A stretch of DNA of 44,483 nt from positions 1-44,483 of the forward strand of contig JAURDW010000007.1 of assembly GCA_030827745.1 (NCBI GenBank), in the 5' to 3' direction. This stretch comes from Candidatus Poseidonia sp. GTDB lineage: Archaea > Thermoplasmatota > Poseidoniia > Poseidoniales > Poseidoniaceae. Below, piece by piece: positions 24,001 to 34,092 of this stretch (its first letter is position 1; each line of letters opens with the position of its first letter). The notes below the pieces were generated by a model. The model was not told the DNA's origin. It made no database searches and worked only from the letters and a program-made list of their open reading frames with translations. A program made the translations under genes and the position numbers.

Positions 24001-27000
24001 GACGCTGCCGTCCCTTTGCTCCAATCCTGAACCGTTATCGGAAACGATTTGCCCGCTGACGTTGAACGAAGTTCCCGCAACGGGGTTGGCGGTCACGTTG
24101 TCAATGACCATGAAGGTCAACGACCGGACCGTGATGCTGGTTAAGTTGGCGCTTGCAGCCAGCAAATCGCTTGATCCGTTGTAAACAAACTGGACGACGA
24201 TAAGGCCCAAAGGATGGTCGTACGGGACGGTGTAACTGAAGTTGGCAAAGCCTTCGGGGTCGGTGTTGGAGGGCGAGAGCCAAGTTTCATGGAACTTCAG
24301 ACCTACTTCGTAGGCAGAAAGCGGAGCAAACATGTCCGAGGCTTCCACCAGCTTCGCCGACATGTTAACGGTGTTCCCTCGGTTGATCACAACAGCATTC
24401 AGCGGCACCAAGTTTTCGAGGCGAGAAACGCCCATGACCTGAATCGGTGCTTGAGCCGTGTCGGTCAAGTAAAACGGAGAGGATTCGTTCACGACCGAGA
24501 TAACAAGCGTGTGCGGGCCTCGTGTTGTTCCGTTGTTGGCGGTGTCGGTGGGGACGCTCATGTTGAACGTCCCGTTGCTCGTGGTGGCGTAATTGCTCAA
24601 GAGCAATTCCTCTGGATTCTCCAGCCAGAACACGTTCAAACGAACCGCTGAAATGAGGGGGCGACTGCCGTTTTCTGCATCTTCAACCTGTCCTGAGACG
24701 GCGAACGGTACGCCTGCCGTCACCGTGGTGGGGATGCTGACGATGTTGATGCTGCTCGTGACCTGAACGGTGACGTTGACCACGGTGGAGTTTCCATAGC
24801 GTCGGGTGTTCCCTGCGGTCAATGCTGCACTCAGGTCGTCTTGGACGACGATGCCCACATCGTAGTATCCTGGAGCGATGCCCGAGGGCGTGAAGGTGTG
24901 CGTGGCGTTGCCTTCACCGTCGGAAGTGACGGTCGCCAAGGAAGCGTTCGTGTTCCCATAATCCCAAATGAATTCGACAGAGGCCCCCGAAACATTGGAC
25001 GCATCGGCCACATCGGTGATTTTCGCCGTGAAATCCACCGACGTGTTCATTTCAACGATGTAAACGGGACGTTCGGCCTCAACGACGACTTCGGTGACGA
25101 GGCCACCTTCCACGGAAATTTGGGTCGGTGGCGAGGGGGGTTGAGCAGGGTCAACGTAGGCATAATACGCCCCGCCGGGCGGGGCGAGGGTAAGGAAATC
25201 AAAGTCCAGAACGATGTCGTAAACACCCGATGGAAGGAACGTCGGCATCACAAGAGGGATGTCAAAGGCTCCCGTTGAATTGTTGAGGGAGGCCTGCGCG
25301 AGGTCGATTGGGCCGTTATCGGTAACCATGGACACGAGAATGCGGGTATCGTTGTTCACCACGGGCGTGAGGTGAACGGCATCGAAGAGGTCACCAAACA
25401 CACGCGTGCTGTTGCCCATAAAGGTCCAGTCTTGTCCGAGGGAGAGGTTCCAATCAATATCGGCTTGGACCCGCATCGACCCGTTTCCTATCGAGGGTTG
25501 ATAGAAGTCAGACCCGTTAAAGGAAATGTCGATTGGGTAGTCGCCAGCGAACAGGTTGGAAGCGAGGGCCACCGCCGTTTGGATGTTGTCGGTGTCCGGG
25601 TCCACCGTTGTGTTGAACCAAGACCCGTTGAAACTGAAGTCGAAATTGCCCAAGGTGTTGGGGGCTGCAGAAACCCCTCGGTGATCGTTGACTTGCACCG
25701 TGACGCTGGCATCTTGACCACGAATCTGAGCCGATTCCTCCACAACAAAGGTGAGGAAGCCCCGCAAGAAGTAAGGCGCTCCCGAACTGACGTTTGCATC
25801 GTCGGTCGCCGGCAGGGTCGTCGGGAAGAAGCGAAGCCGAGTTTCAATTTCACCTGCCGCCACCATCAAAACGTTGGGGAGGAGGTATTGAATCGAAAAC
25901 GTCCCCGTCACGCTGATGTTGAAGACCTCCAACCAAGCATCACCCGAACCGTTCGCCCGGACTGCGAATTGAAGATCACCTGCAAGAGCCACGGGAGAAG
26001 CACTGATGGAAAGCGCTGAACCGTTGATCCAAACATCGTCGTTCAAGAGCAAGATGCTGCTGTTCGTGAGTGGACCTTCAATGGTGGCTGTCAAGTTCGG
26101 AGCATCGGTCACGTTCAGGACGATGGAACTCGTTGTCGGCAGAAGATGGAAGGTTGCAGGAGTTGACCCCGCCACCGAAGTATCCTGCCATCCTGAAAAG
26201 CCAAGCGTCGCCGCCAAGTTTCCACGAGTTTCCTGGGCACTCAAGTTCAAGGAGATGGTCCAAGCTCCGCTTGCATCGGTTTGCGCCGTGAAGTTTTGAA
26301 CACCATCAACCGACGATGTGTAGTTCAGCCAGACGGTCTGAGAGGGCAGAGAGGTGAAGACCTCCGTCGGTTGATTGGCGAGCATCAACATACCCTCGAG
26401 TACCGTGGTCGCACCCGCCCCTGCGACAGGGGCGTTGATCGGTTGAGGGGCGGTGTGGACCACGGTGGCATTGTCCGTCAAATTCACATAACCGTCAAAG
26501 ATGACTCCGTCGTTTGATACGTAACCGGACTGCCGATGTTCAACGACAATGTTGTGCATGCCGGGTGCGGTGGGTGCTGCGGGGAAACCGATGAGGGTAA
26601 ACGTCCCGTTGGCATCGGTGACATTCTCGTCAAGTTGGCGCTCTGGGGTGCCGCCGAATCCAGGGACAAACTCAGCATCTGCCACGGGCGTGAGGTAGCC
26701 AAGAACGCCGATGTTGGGGATGGGGGTCCCGTTTGCAGCGTAGCGGAGTTGTCCGGTCACGGTCACGGTCTGGGTTCCGTCCCGGGACAGCGTCAAGTTG
26801 GAAACGGTTTGGTTGACGATTTCAATCTCTTCGGCGGGAGGGCATGGGTCAAAAGCGACCCATCCCAAATCCGTGTTGCCATTTGCACTGTTTTGTTGCA
26901 GCCGTACTTCCGACCATGTCGCAGCGTTGCTCGAATAGACGGCGTACCCGTCTCCAGTCCACGCACCGCCGATGTAACCGGTGACTTGGCGGGCGGGCAG

Positions 27001-29955
27001 ACCTGCGAGGCGGGCCATCGTGACGAAAACGGTGTTGAATTCACGGCACGAACCCTCCTTGATCGCTTCGAGAATGTTCTGAACAACGTCAACCGGCGCA
27101 ACCGTGCCCGAGGAGTTGTAATTGCGCTTGAATTCCGTGGTGGCGTTGCCGTTGATGATGAAATCCTCGAGAGCCAGCGCCGAACTGTAAGCATCGTTGG
27201 CGCCCGATTCGCTGATGATGGCCGAAGTGATGTTGGCCACCACCGACATCGGGTTGCTGGGGTCGGTAAAGCGAACATCGGTCTGCAGCTCGTAAGGGAA
27301 TCCTTGGCCCGGAACGGTGGTCGCAGCGAGGGTGGACCAATCAAAGTAGTATTCCGGCTGTTCGAAGATGACTTGGTCAATGGCGCCCGAGTCGGCCGTC
27401 AGTATGTGGGTGTCGTTGGACCGTGTCATGTTTGACGAGACTTCAAAGTAAAACGAGATGTTGGAATAAGAAGCAGGCGCCGGTATTTGACCGCCGGTGA
27501 TGGGTTGAGCGAATTTCACGTTCCACTCCACGGTGTCGTTGGCGAACGAGGTTGAGGCAAGGTGGGTGAAATTTTCCATTGGAAGTGCAATTTGTTCCGC
27601 AGGATGGACGCTTGAAAGGTGAGCATAGGTGGTGCCTGTGTAGAAATCGTTGGTCACGCTGCGCCATCGTCGGTCGAGATTCAAGTCAACGGTTCCCGAG
27701 GTGTTGTTGGCCCAGAAGACAATGCCGTTGGTCACGATGTCATCGGTTGGATCCCACGGGTCAAAAGGTGCACCTGCACAGTCCACGAACCAGAAAATCT
27801 CCGGACATTCTTGCCCGTCAAGCATGCCGCCGCCGTCGGTGTCGGGGTTGGTCCAATCCGTGCCCGTTTGGTTTTCCACTGCATCGGGAATACCGTCACC
27901 GTCGAAGTCATCGGGTTGGATGTCGTCGGAAGGGTCGTTTTCGGGGTTGGTTCCATCAAAGTATTCTGTACGGTCGTCCACACCGCCTTGGTCCGAATCA
28001 AACGAAGAAGACGAGGTGGTCCAAACATCGGTCGACCCGTTGCTGATACCGATGTAGATCAAGTCGCACCCCGTGGTGTTTTCGAAGTAGTTGTTCAAAC
28101 CGTCCCCGTCATCGTCGAGCAGGTTGGTGCAGGGCTCGTTGGGGTCGGTGTTGTCCTGTACTTCATCGAAGTCGTTCACACCGTCCCCGTCAGAATCCGC
28201 CATGCTTGGATTGGAGAACCAACCAAAGGTGCCCAGCAATTCTTGCCAGTCCGCCAATCCGTCTTCATCGGTGTCCTCGTAATCATCGTCGCAATACTGC
28301 TGGGTTGTACCGATGGTACCCGCGTTGACGGCATTGGTGTGGCAAAACGAACCGTTACGGTTCGCCACTTGCGTGGTGGAGGCCTCCGAGGAGGGACCGT
28401 TGGAAACGCCTTGGAGAATGTTGTTCACCACCGAAGCATAGCCAAAGGACTCCCACGTCCCTGAAACGTTGTACCAACCCACTCCCCCGGCCGGGTTGAA
28501 ACCTGAACCGTTACCGATTTCAATCCGGTTTGAGGTCAGCGATTGAACGAAGGTGGTCTCAAAATTCACCAAAGAGTCGCACGGGTCGGTGCTGTGGCTG
28601 ATGTTCCGCTCGTCGCCGTCGTTGACACCACCGAAATCGGTATCCGCCACATTCCACAGCGTACACGTCAAGTTCTCTTCCCAGTTTTGAATCCCGTCAC
28701 CGTCTGCGTCGCCAGCGTCTTCACGCCGTGTGGGGTCGGTCTCGCCAGGGTCGAGAACGCCGTTGAAGTTCGCGTCCTCTTCGCCGTCATCAAAGGCGTC
28801 GCCGTCGGTGTTGTTGTTGCGAGGGTCGCTGGCTTGGGCAGGGTTCCCGTACGCCCCGTTGACCTCGACACCGTCGTTGATGCCATCGTTGTCGGTGTCG
28901 GCTGAAGTGGGGTCGGTCAAAAGGGTCAGGGCTTCGTAAGAATCGTTTAGACCGTCGCCGTCGGTGTCGGCCCGAATTGGGCTGGTGGAGGTCACGCCAT
29001 CAACTTCGGCGGTGTAGGTGGCGCAAGCGCCCGGCCCGATACCCTGGACGGGGTCGCAAGGCGAGGTGGTCTCGGTGACGATGCCGTCGGGACCGTTTCG
29101 GAAACACGGAGAGGAACCGCACATGGTGGTCCATGTTGGGTTCACGTACTCCATCAGGTTCACCAGGCCGTCACCGTCGGGGTCGCCGTTGGGGCCGTCG
29201 GCGTTGGAAGGGGAGGTGGCGTTGAGGCCGTTGGCAGCTTCCCATCCATCCGGCATCCCGTCGCCGTCGGTGTCCCAGCCTGCGGGATCTTCGTCGATGT
29301 CACCGTCACCGTCGTCATCGTCGCTCAGACAGTCAGCATCGCCATCACCGTCCGAGTCCGCTGCATCCACAAAGCCGTCCTTGTCGTCGTCAAAGCCGTT
29401 GGCGCAGATGTTGCCAACCGGGTCCTCGTCGCACAAGATGGTGTTGCCGTTGCCGTCGGAGCCGGCCGCACCGCATGCGGGTTGGTTAAACTGCATGGCG
29501 TCTTCTTCGTTCCAGTCGTTCACCGGAATGGTTCCGTTCCACCAAACTCCGTTATCGAGAACGGAGGTCGTCTGGCTGTTGTCCCATCCTGTCGGCTGAA
29601 GATAGAGGTATTCCTGAAGGTTGGACATACCGTCACCGTCCGGGTCAGCCACGGCACCGTCCATGCCTGTGGAGGAAAGTGGGTCAAGCCCGTACTTCCA
29701 TTCCCAACCGTCGGGAAGGCCATCGTTGTCGGAATCGGGGTCGTTGGGCTGCGTGTTCATGAGGTACTCCAGCCCGTACGTGAGCCCATCTCCGTCTTGG
29801 TCCGAGGCCGCTTGAACATCCACGGCCACGTACTGGATGGCCGAGAGGGTCGAGATGACCATCAGGGCGGTGAGAAAAAGCGACTGCGCTGCTTTCTTTC
29901 GCTCAGCAGGTGTGAAACGAGGCGCGGCCGAGGAGGAGTTTGAGCCTGTCAGCAT
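21028..29955 (-). CDS. Giant surface protein: TSP3 repeats, degenerate transglutaminase domain, Ig-like repeats, DUF4129-like tail
   Basis: The protein is 2975 residues from ATG 29955 (GTG 29964 would add three). The order is: signal or anchor helix (~23-45, [16 protein letters not shown]); Asp-rich TSP3-like repeats ~50-740; a linker; a transglutaminase-like domain ~930-1045 ([26 protein letters not shown], then ATWSEVRL and WVAFDP); about fifteen Ig-like/CarboxypepD-reg-like beta repeats ~1050-2800 with many N-x-S/T sequons; one membrane helix (~2833-2852, [19 protein letters not shown]); and a cytoplasmic helical domain ([25 protein letters not shown]...[12 protein letters not shown]) resembling DUF4129. 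In active enzymes the triad is C-H-D. Here C970 and D1036 remain, but the His position is A1012. It is probably a binding or scaffold protein rather than an enzyme, a relative of bacterial TgpA in domain pairing only. Confidence 0.85.
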   Translation of the reverse strand: MLTGSNSSSAAPRFTPAERKKAAQSLFLTALMVISTLSAIQYVAVDVQAASDQDGDGLTYGLEYLMNTQPNDPDSDNDGLPDGWEWKYGLDPLSSTGMDGAVADPDGDGMSNLQEYLYLQPTGWDNSQTTSVLDNGVWWNGTIPVNDWNEEDAMQFNQPACGAAGSDGNGNTILCDEDPVGNICANGFDDDKDGFVDAADSDGDGDADCLSDDDDGDGDIDEDPAGWDTDGDGMPDGWEAANGLNATSPSNADGPNGDPDGDGLVNLMEYVNPTWTTMCGSSPCFRNGPDGIVTETTSPCDPVQGIGPGACATYTAEVDGVTSTSPIRADTDGDGLNDSYEALTLLTDPTSADTDNDGINDGVEVNGAYGNPAQASDPRNNNTDGDAFDDGEEDANFNGVLDPGETDPTRREDAGDADGDGIQNWEENLTCTLWNVADTDFGGVNDGDERNISHSTDPCDSLVNFETTFVQSLTSNRIEIGNGSGFNPAGGVGWYNVSGTWESFGYASVVNNILQGVSNGPSSEASTTQVANRNGSFCHTNAVNAGTIGTTQQYCDDDYEDTDEDGLADWQELLGTFGWFSNPSMADSDGDGVNDFDEVQDNTDPNEPCTNLLDDDGDGLNNYFENTTGCDLIYIGISNGSTDVWTTSSSSFDSDQGGVDDRTEYFDGTNPENDPSDDIQPDDFDGDGIPDAVENQTGTDWTNPDTDGGGMLDGQECPEIFWFVDCAGAPFDPWDPTDDIVTNGIVFWANNTSGTVDLNLDRRWRSVTNDFYTGTTYAHLSSVHPAEQIALPMENFTHLASTSFANDTVEWNVKFAQPITGGQIPAPASYSNISFYFEVSSNMTRSNDTHILTADSGAIDQVIFEQPEYYFDWSTLAATTVPGQGFPYELQTDVRFTDPSNPMSVVANITSAIISESGANDAYSSALALEDFIINGNATTEFKRNYNSSGTVAPVDVVQNILEAIKEGSCREFNTVFVTMARLAGLPARQVTGYIGGAWTGDGYAVYSSNAATWSEVRLQQNSANGNTDLGWVAFDPCPPAEEIEIVNQTVSNLTLSRDGTQTVTVTGQLRYAANGTPIPNIGVLGYLTPVADAEFVPGFGGTPERQLDENVTDANGTFTLIGFPAAPTAPGMHNIVVEHRQSGYVSNDGVIFDGYVNLTDNATVVHTAPQPINAPVAGAGATTVLEGMLMLANQPTEVFTSLPSQTVWLNYTSSVDGVQNFTAQTDASGAWTISLNLSAQETRGNLAATLGFSGWQDTSVAGSTPATFHLLPTTSSIVLNVTDAPNLTATIEGPLTNSSILLLNDDVWINGSALSISASPVALAGDLQFAVRANGSGDAWLEVFNISVTGTFSIQYLLPNVLMVAAGEIETRLRFFPTTLPATDDANVSSGAPYFLRGFLTFVVEESAQIRGQDASVTVQVNDHRGVSAAPNTLGNFDFSFNGSWFNTTVDPDTDNIQTAVALASNLFAGDYPIDISFNGSDFYQPSIGNGSMRVQADIDWNLSLGQDWTFMGNSTRVFGDLFDAVHLTPVVNNDTRILVSMVTDNGPIDLAQASLNNSTGAFDIPLVMPTFLPSGVYDIVLDFDFLTLAPPGGAYYAYVDPAQPPSPPTQISVEGGLVTEVVVEAERPVYIVEMNTSVDFTAKITDVADASNVSGASVEFIWDYGNTNASLATVTSDGEGNATHTFTPSGIAPGYYDVGIVVQDDLSAALTAGNTRRYGNSTVVNVTVQVTSSINIVSIPTTVTAGVPFAVSGQVEDAENGSRPLISAVRLNVFWLENPEELLLSNYATTSNGTFNMSVPTDTANNGTTRGPHTLVISVVNESSPFYLTDTAQAPIQVMGVSRLENLVPLNAVVINRGNTVNMSAKLVEASDMFAPLSAYEVGLKFHETWLSPSNTDPEGFANFSYTVPYDHPLGLIVVQFVYNGSSDLLAASANLTSITVRSLTFMVIDNVTANPVAGTSFNVSGQIVSDNGSGLEQRDGSVLPNANVLFAIDGLPSGFTVTGGAVGANGLWNATVRLSETFAAGTHLLEASYIPNVNFYVGSENNTTFDARGFSVMNFIKPTLDGIGQPSLNDRTERGGLVEFSVLLRDNQGLPLANQSIVVSLAATLNDASPVQITVLTAANGTAWGNLTVPANMSVGPADMHAGYNGIAGSTGLVGANASTKFVVLGATDLTILSAPSVLTAGETLLVNGQLLDDLALPLQRNGVNASAVVHLLIDGIPVASMETNSTDGTFAFAYTLPEDTAAGPHQISVEFRGGREWVDPVGFGDINNPEYYLPSSATVDFNVSVPTKILLITATGDADRETTMTIQGRLLDVVDNPLANLTIEVWLGGAWLTNTTTDATGLFTAIHPVPADAPLGPVALETRFTGTTAYLPSNATGLWEIFSPVLVTVDITTPVAVNETVTISGSVVDNQVVGVANHQVQLVVEGIVISTVQTDASGIFVYEWTVPDIFDFGDRTLYAEVAPQGYYRGDVGNVSFFLAHRAWVTLLFEDGIDATRGDTWDISGRLYDFDTVDRDGLVGESLVVSLDGVALFTTTTGADGAWSATVPVTMDLARGDHTLRVDFEGTQAHLAASASSTVHVWSDLQIVLDTNQSTSWVTRSDNVFAPVYFVGSVQEVGGSGEVFEGLTIAIGNGSDCTNEREGARCFPSTSVEWSNGNFALSSTAPYWLNVGSQYFHVDVARNDSLYLNAASVSKLMFVQVNADITVDLLEVVEGSQENVGGTVTIIAQDTRAGLQGIGVSVYLYNDTNSQLASKTWLSDGNGKISMDFVADPPYGDTDEYGELTLDIVVQDARLSNQSLQAFKLLRDQGFAPAYAYEAEQVATPWWSYAIIALIAALAAGGVVLYRRKKASDDLLKDAAEVFAYTAELLAAGDATREAIFTCYQDLCSLLQQRGFLRRDFETVREFEFAIRQALEGVSEEALTALDNTFEMARYSREEMGAQHQQVAVQALNRMSGEISQMQSLPQR
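27740..29810 (-). repeat. TSP3-type Asp-rich repeats in the giant protein
   Basis: These are in-frame degenerate repeats encoding D-x-D-G-D/L-x-D loops ([36 protein letters not shown]). DGxPDxWE-type units alternate with spacer segments containing TDPT-like motifs. They probably bind Ca2+ outside the cell. Confidence 0.75.
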
Positions 29956-29957
29956 GG

Positions 29958-29978
29958 TTCTCACACATCATGGTGTGT
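29958..29978 (-). promoter_or_regulatory. Inverted repeat and GTGTGAGAA element at the start of the giant gene
   Basis: CACAC/GTGTG arms (29962-29966 and 29973-29977) surround ATCATG. On the minus strand the element GTGTGAGAA ends 2 bases before ATG 29955. The same nonamer beside a palindrome is found at the gdhA start (16963-16981). Confidence 0.35.
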
Positions 29979-30041
29979 CCAATGCCTCATAAGGGAAATG
30001 GTACGATGTTCATACAACCGCAGTTCAGGCCACGGTTTGGC

Positions 30042-32987
30042 TCACAAATTCTCGAGTTCCTCGAGGAGTTCCAAATCGTCATCGTCGTCGGTGTGAATCA
30101 CGGGAGGGGGCAGGTCGTCCTCCTCCTCAAAGAGAGCGTCTTCTTGGGTTTGAAGCGCATCGGGCTGCTCGTAGAATTCACCAGGCTGACGACCGCCACG
30201 CCGAGCAGCGTAGAGGACGAGGGCACCGAGAAGCACGTAGAAAACCATCGTCTGTGGTTCGGGGTTGATGAGTTCCCTCAGCAGACACGAAGCTCCTGAA
30301 CACTCCGTCATGTAGGCAAAACTGAATTTCTGAAGATAATCCTCACCGTAGGGCGTTTCGTTGTCCATGGGCGTGACTTTGAACTGGAATTCAACCTCTT
30401 CGCTGTCCTTGAGGTTCTCAGGCGAGAGCATCGTCACACGGAAGTCCTTGGAACTGTACGCCGGCAGGTTGAGAATCAAGAAGTCGCTGCCAAGTTGGCT
30501 CGATGTGGCCCGGATGGCTCCGGTCCACCCGTCGGGTTGATCCAGCCGAATGACAACATCAAGAGGGATGTTGTTTTGGTTGCTGATGCGGTATTCAAGC
30601 ACCTTTTCTTCATCGGGCGTGAACCGGGAACGTTCCGTCTTGTCCGTGATTTCGATGCGGCCGGGGACGACCTCTTCTTGAATAACAACCTTGACAGGGA
30701 GGTCAAAATAGCGAGCGTCTTCGACGTCCACCCCCTCTTCGATAATCCGTGTGTACACGGTGTGCGTACCCGCCTCAACTTGGCCTCGTAGCGTGATTTC
30801 GAGTTTCATGTCGCTGTATTCATCGGGCGCGAGGTTAACGGCCACCAGATTGCTGTTGCTGCCGTTGGAAATAACGTAATCCCAGGCCGTGTATTTGGGG
30901 TTGGTGTCGCCGTTTTGTTCCACATCTCGGGGGTTGACAATTCTCCAGGTGGTGACGCCCGACCCTTCGTTGCTTGAATCGGTGATGCGCAGGTTGTAGA
31001 ACACGGTTGCGTCACCCCGTACGGGTCCAACTTGGCCCAACGGATTGTCGTCCCCAATGCCATCGCTGTCCGAGAGCACTTCAACCAGGATGCCAAAGGT
31101 TCGGTGAACCGTGAACGATACATCCGTTCGCAATTCGGAGTCTTCTTTGCTCACCACGGAGATTTTGAACAGCCCGATGTCGACGCCGTCTCGGTCTGCC
31201 GGCGGATAAACCTCCATTCGAATCGTAAGAATTTGTGTTGACCCGATATCTGGCGTGATGGAATAAATCCCTTCCTCAACCAAATCCAAGCCCGTGTCGT
31301 TGTCGTAGAACCGGTACTGCCAGTCGTCAGGCTGCTCAAGCACACGGATCTTGAACGCATCGGTTTGGAAACCGGTGTTGAAGACATCGAGGTAAAAGTC
31401 CCCGATCTCATCAGCATCCACGTAGTGAGAAAGGGTTTCATCGTAAGCTTCGGGCCGGGTTGAATCCGCAATCTGTTTCTGGTGTTCATCGTCTTCGTAG
31501 ACATACAAACGGGGGGGAGCGAAGACATCCACTTCCTCAAAATCAAGCGAAATGGTGCGGATGGCTACTTCCTCGGTTTGGCCCTGGTCGTTTTGAGCGT
31601 AAACTCGAGCCTCAATTTCCAACGAATCCGGGGCGTTGTCCAAATCACCTTCTGGAACGTTGATTTGGAGTTCAGGGAGCACCGAGGAACCACCGGTGTT
31701 CAAGGTGTAGGTGCTGCTTGGAGCACTCCAAATAGGGTCGGACCACGATGAGGGCAAATACGTCTCCAAATCGAAGACCACGTCAATGCTGCTCGATGAC
31801 GACCCCGTGTGTTCAACCAAGAACTCAACTTGTACCGCAGCACCGGGTGCAAAGAGCACCACATCAGGTTGGTTTGAGGGGAGAGTAAGGTAGACATCAT
31901 GCTCAAGCATCGTTAGCCCCGGGTGTTCAAAGATGACCGAGTGACCCTGAACATCCTCAACCTCAAGCCGAACGGGGTATTCTCCATCAGCGATGCCAGC
32001 CTCGTAAGTGTAGGTAAAATTCCCCACCAGTCCGTTGTTGTCCAGTTTGAAGTCGTCGTCGTCAAAGTTGTGGTCAAAGACGGAATTCGCCCCGTTTGGC
32101 GTGTCCATAATCAGATTGACTTCTTCAATGTCATCTCTTCCAAACGCATCCCGGACCTCAACGGAGAATTGCATTTCGCGGAATTCGGGCCGATGGTTCG
32201 GCGACCATTCCAGTTTTTGTGCGTCGTTCCAATTGCAACCGTACTCCTCGTGACAAGAGTGCACCCGAACGCTCGAACCGGAAAGGGCGTTGGTCATGAC
32301 TTGAAGGCGGGAGAAACCACCCGAGCTTTCCATTTTCCCGAAGGCGATGTCAACGGCACAGTCTCCTCCACCGATGCCTCCGCCAGTGTTCCCTTCGCAG
32401 GTGGCTTGTGCATCGATGCGAATCTTCAATTGTTTGCCTTTGGGAACCATGAATCCGTTGGACCCGATGTCAAACTCAACCTCAATCACGGTCCAGGAAC
32501 ATCCGCCACCAAAGGGGTTGGGGGAACACGGGTCTTCGAGTTGCCGGCTTTCAGAAGTGATTTGCGAATCCCCAGCCTTGAGAGAAAACGTTACGTCGGC
32601 GGTGGATCCGTCGGTTCCTCTGAATTGAATGTAAGCGGAGAGCCGAGCGGTGTTTGATGAACCGCTTCCGTTGACGTACAGGTCGCTGATCATCTCGACA
32701 CTCCGAAATTCAAGACCGTCGATGGCGCTGCCCTCTTCTTGCCCCCCTGTAGGTTCAAGCGTTGTGATGGAGCCTTGCCCCCCGGTTTCGGAGTTCGGGG
32801 CATCCAAGTAAAGTTCGTAGGTCTGTTGAGGGACGGGAGCCGCGGCGACAACGGGTCCGTCCTCAAGAATCAATGCCGTGGACGAGGGCGATGGAAGAAC
32901 CATCGAGGAGGCCAGCGAAGCGAGAAAAAGGGCGACCAAAAACAACGCAAGGTGTTGGCCGCGGTTGCCCGTTTGACCCGCATGCAT
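30042..32987 (-). CDS. Large surface protein, single C-terminal membrane anchor, unknown function
   Basis: The protein has 981 residues from ATG 32987, preceded at correct distance by GGTGA; the GTG inside that site (32996) would add three. A signal peptide (LALFLVALFLASLASSMVL) is followed by a beta-rich ectodomain. Its first part has a cysteine-containing Gly-rich loop (CEGNTGGGIGGGDC), followed by several Ig-like domains of NEW3/CARDB appearance (FKIRVLEQPDDWQYRF; NIPLDVVIRLDQPDGWTG). Near the C-terminus are CSGASC and a membrane helix (~905-925, TMVFYVLLGALVLYAARR), then a strongly acidic cytoplasmic tail of ~55 residues. It is 86 bases upstream of the giant gene's start on the same strand, so they may be co-transcribed and act together at the surface. 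Confidence 0.8.
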   Translation of the reverse strand: MHAGQTGNRGQHLALFLVALFLASLASSMVLPSPSSTALILEDGPVVAAAPVPQQTYELYLDAPNSETGGQGSITTLEPTGGQEEGSAIDGLEFRSVEMISDLYVNGSGSSNTARLSAYIQFRGTDGSTADVTFSLKAGDSQITSESRQLEDPCSPNPFGGGCSWTVIEVEFDIGSNGFMVPKGKQLKIRIDAQATCEGNTGGGIGGGDCAVDIAFGKMESSGGFSRLQVMTNALSGSSVRVHSCHEEYGCNWNDAQKLEWSPNHRPEFREMQFSVEVRDAFGRDDIEEVNLIMDTPNGANSVFDHNFDDDDFKLDNNGLVGNFTYTYEAGIADGEYPVRLEVEDVQGHSVIFEHPGLTMLEHDVYLTLPSNQPDVVLFAPGAAVQVEFLVEHTGSSSSSIDVVFDLETYLPSSWSDPIWSAPSSTYTLNTGGSSVLPELQINVPEGDLDNAPDSLEIEARVYAQNDQGQTEEVAIRTISLDFEEVDVFAPPRLYVYEDDEHQKQIADSTRPEAYDETLSHYVDADEIGDFYLDVFNTGFQTDAFKIRVLEQPDDWQYRFYDNDTGLDLVEEGIYSITPDIGSTQILTIRMEVYPPADRDGVDIGLFKISVVSKEDSELRTDVSFTVHRTFGILVEVLSDSDGIGDDNPLGQVGPVRGDATVFYNLRITDSSNEGSGVTTWRIVNPRDVEQNGDTNPKYTAWDYVISNGSNSNLVAVNLAPDEYSDMKLEITLRGQVEAGTHTVYTRIIEEGVDVEDARYFDLPVKVVIQEEVVPGRIEITDKTERSRFTPDEEKVLEYRISNQNNIPLDVVIRLDQPDGWTGAIRATSSQLGSDFLILNLPAYSSKDFRVTMLSPENLKDSEEVEFQFKVTPMDNETPYGEDYLQKFSFAYMTECSGASCLLRELINPEPQTMVFYVLLGALVLYAARRGGRQPGEFYEQPDALQTQEDALFEEEDDLPPPVIHTDDDDDLELLEELENL

Positions 32988-33102
32988 GAAGTTCACCGTA
33001 TCGCCGTGGGGCAGGGGGTGTTAAACGGTTTTGTATGGTTTGTGCGACAACTGACCCTTTGATTGGTCGCCCTGTACCACGAAAACGACGAGGTCAATGT
33101 GG

Positions 33103-33186
33103 TGCAGGGGGTGGGATCCGAACCCACGAACTCATACGAGACCGGATCTTAAGCCCGGCGCCTTTGACCAACTCAGCCACCCCTGC
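33103..33186 (-). tRNA. tRNA-Leu (anticodon TAA)
   Basis: This is a class II tRNA with a long variable arm. The acceptor stem GCAGGGG/CCCCTGC is perfect. The D arm starts TGGCTGAGTTGG, the anticodon stem CCGGG/TCCGG (one G-T pair) encloses CTTAAGA with anticodon TAA, the variable arm contains TCTCGTATGAG, and the T loop reads TTCGAAT. The discriminator is A33103, and the three bases after it (33102-33100) read CCA, so the tail is encoded, unlike the tRNA-Lys here. It lies between the reductase gene and the surface-protein gene on the same strand. Confidence 0.96.
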
Positions 33187-33225
33187 TGGTGCTTGCTGGG
33201 CTGCGCCACAGCACTTGAAGACATC

Positions 33226-33969
33226 TCATTGCTCGTGAATGGACCAGCCTCCGTCCACATGAAGCACATGTCCAGAAAGCGTGGGATGCGTGAGCAAGAA
33301 AGCGATGCCTGCTGCAATATCATCGGCCTTGCCCGAGCGACCAAGTGGAACTTTTTCAAGCACGGATGCAAAGTGGTCGGCTTCCCAATCTGCCGCCATG
33401 ATGGCCCCCGGGGCGAGGCAGTTCACGCGGACACGCCCCGCCAACTCGCCCGCAAGGTTGAGCATCAACTGACGAAGGCCGGCCTTGGTCGAGGTGTAGT
33501 GCGCCAAGCCACCCCAAGCCCGACCCCACGAAGTGTCCACCACCGCAACCACCGAACCGCCTGCCCGCTCCAGGGCAGAGAGCAAGCCCTGCGTGAGTGC
33601 GTACGGGGCATCCATGTGAAGGCGAGCGAGTGAACGGTACGTTTCAAGTGGCGTTTCTTCGAAATTTGATTGGCTATAGAACGAAGCGTTGTGGACCAAC
33701 CCGAAAAGTCCTGCCCCCTTGACCAGGTCGTGATCGGAAACCGTTGAGATGAGCCCATCAACCGCATGATCAACGGTGAGGTCGGCCACCACCACCTCGC
33801 CACAGGCCCGCCCGTTGCGCTCGGCAGCCGCCTGAACCAGAGCCGTGGCTTGTTCGATAGATGACCGAACATGCACAAAGACGTAATACCCTTCATCCAT
33901 CAATCGCGTGGCGGTGGCGGCACCAAGGCGCTGCCCTGCACCCGTGATGAGGACCGCTCGCTCGTTCAT
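33226..33969 (-). CDS. Short-chain dehydrogenase/reductase, pteridine-reductase-like
   Basis: The protein has 247 residues from ATG 33969; a TTG start at 33990 is less likely. The N-terminal nucleotide motif is TGAGQRLGAA, with an HVRSS stretch after the second strand as in NADPH-using members. The middle has VHNAS. The active site is DTSWGRAWGGLAHYTSTKAG (Ser, Tyr-x3-Lys). The C-terminus is VNCLAPGAIM...GHVLHVDGG. The TGAGQRLG motif and the overall pattern recall PTR1/FolM dihydropteridine or dihydrofolate reductases, but a 3-oxoacyl reductase or other SDR cannot be excluded. It is divergent from lipA over a strong inverted repeat and precedes tRNA-Leu by 39 bases. Confidence 0.8.
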   Translation of the reverse strand: MNERAVLITGAGQRLGAATATRLMDEGYYVFVHVRSSIEQATALVQAAAERNGRACGEVVVADLTVDHAVDGLISTVSDHDLVKGAGLFGLVHNASFYSQSNFEETPLETYRSLARLHMDAPYALTQGLLSALERAGGSVVAVVDTSWGRAWGGLAHYTSTKAGLRQLMLNLAGELAGRVRVNCLAPGAIMAADWEADHFASVLEKVPLGRSGKADDIAAGIAFLLTHPTLSGHVLHVDGGWSIHEQ

Positions 33970-33990
33970 GGCCTCGACAGGGAGGGCCAA

Positions 33991-34033
33991 CTCATGAAGG
34001 CTCGTATTCGGTTTTGCAGGCGAGCCTCATGAG
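33991..34033. promoter_or_regulatory. Long inverted repeat between divergent reductase and lipA
   Basis: CTCATGAAGGCTCG (33991-34004) pairs with CGAGCCTCATGAG (34021-34033) over 13 base pairs with a single bulged base, across a 16-base loop. It starts 22 bases upstream of the reductase ATG and ends 59 bases before the lipA ATG, where a regulator could control both. A T6 run at 34049-34054 may be the lipA promoter element. Confidence 0.45.
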
Positions 34034-34092
34034 CGAGCCGGCACACCTTTTTTGGACAACAGCATTTGGGCGAACTGAAAGGGGGCGCAACA

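Noticed and set aside
26536-27435. 299-residue plus-strand frame opposite the giant protein
   Set aside because: Antisense to the transglutaminase region, with no independent signals.
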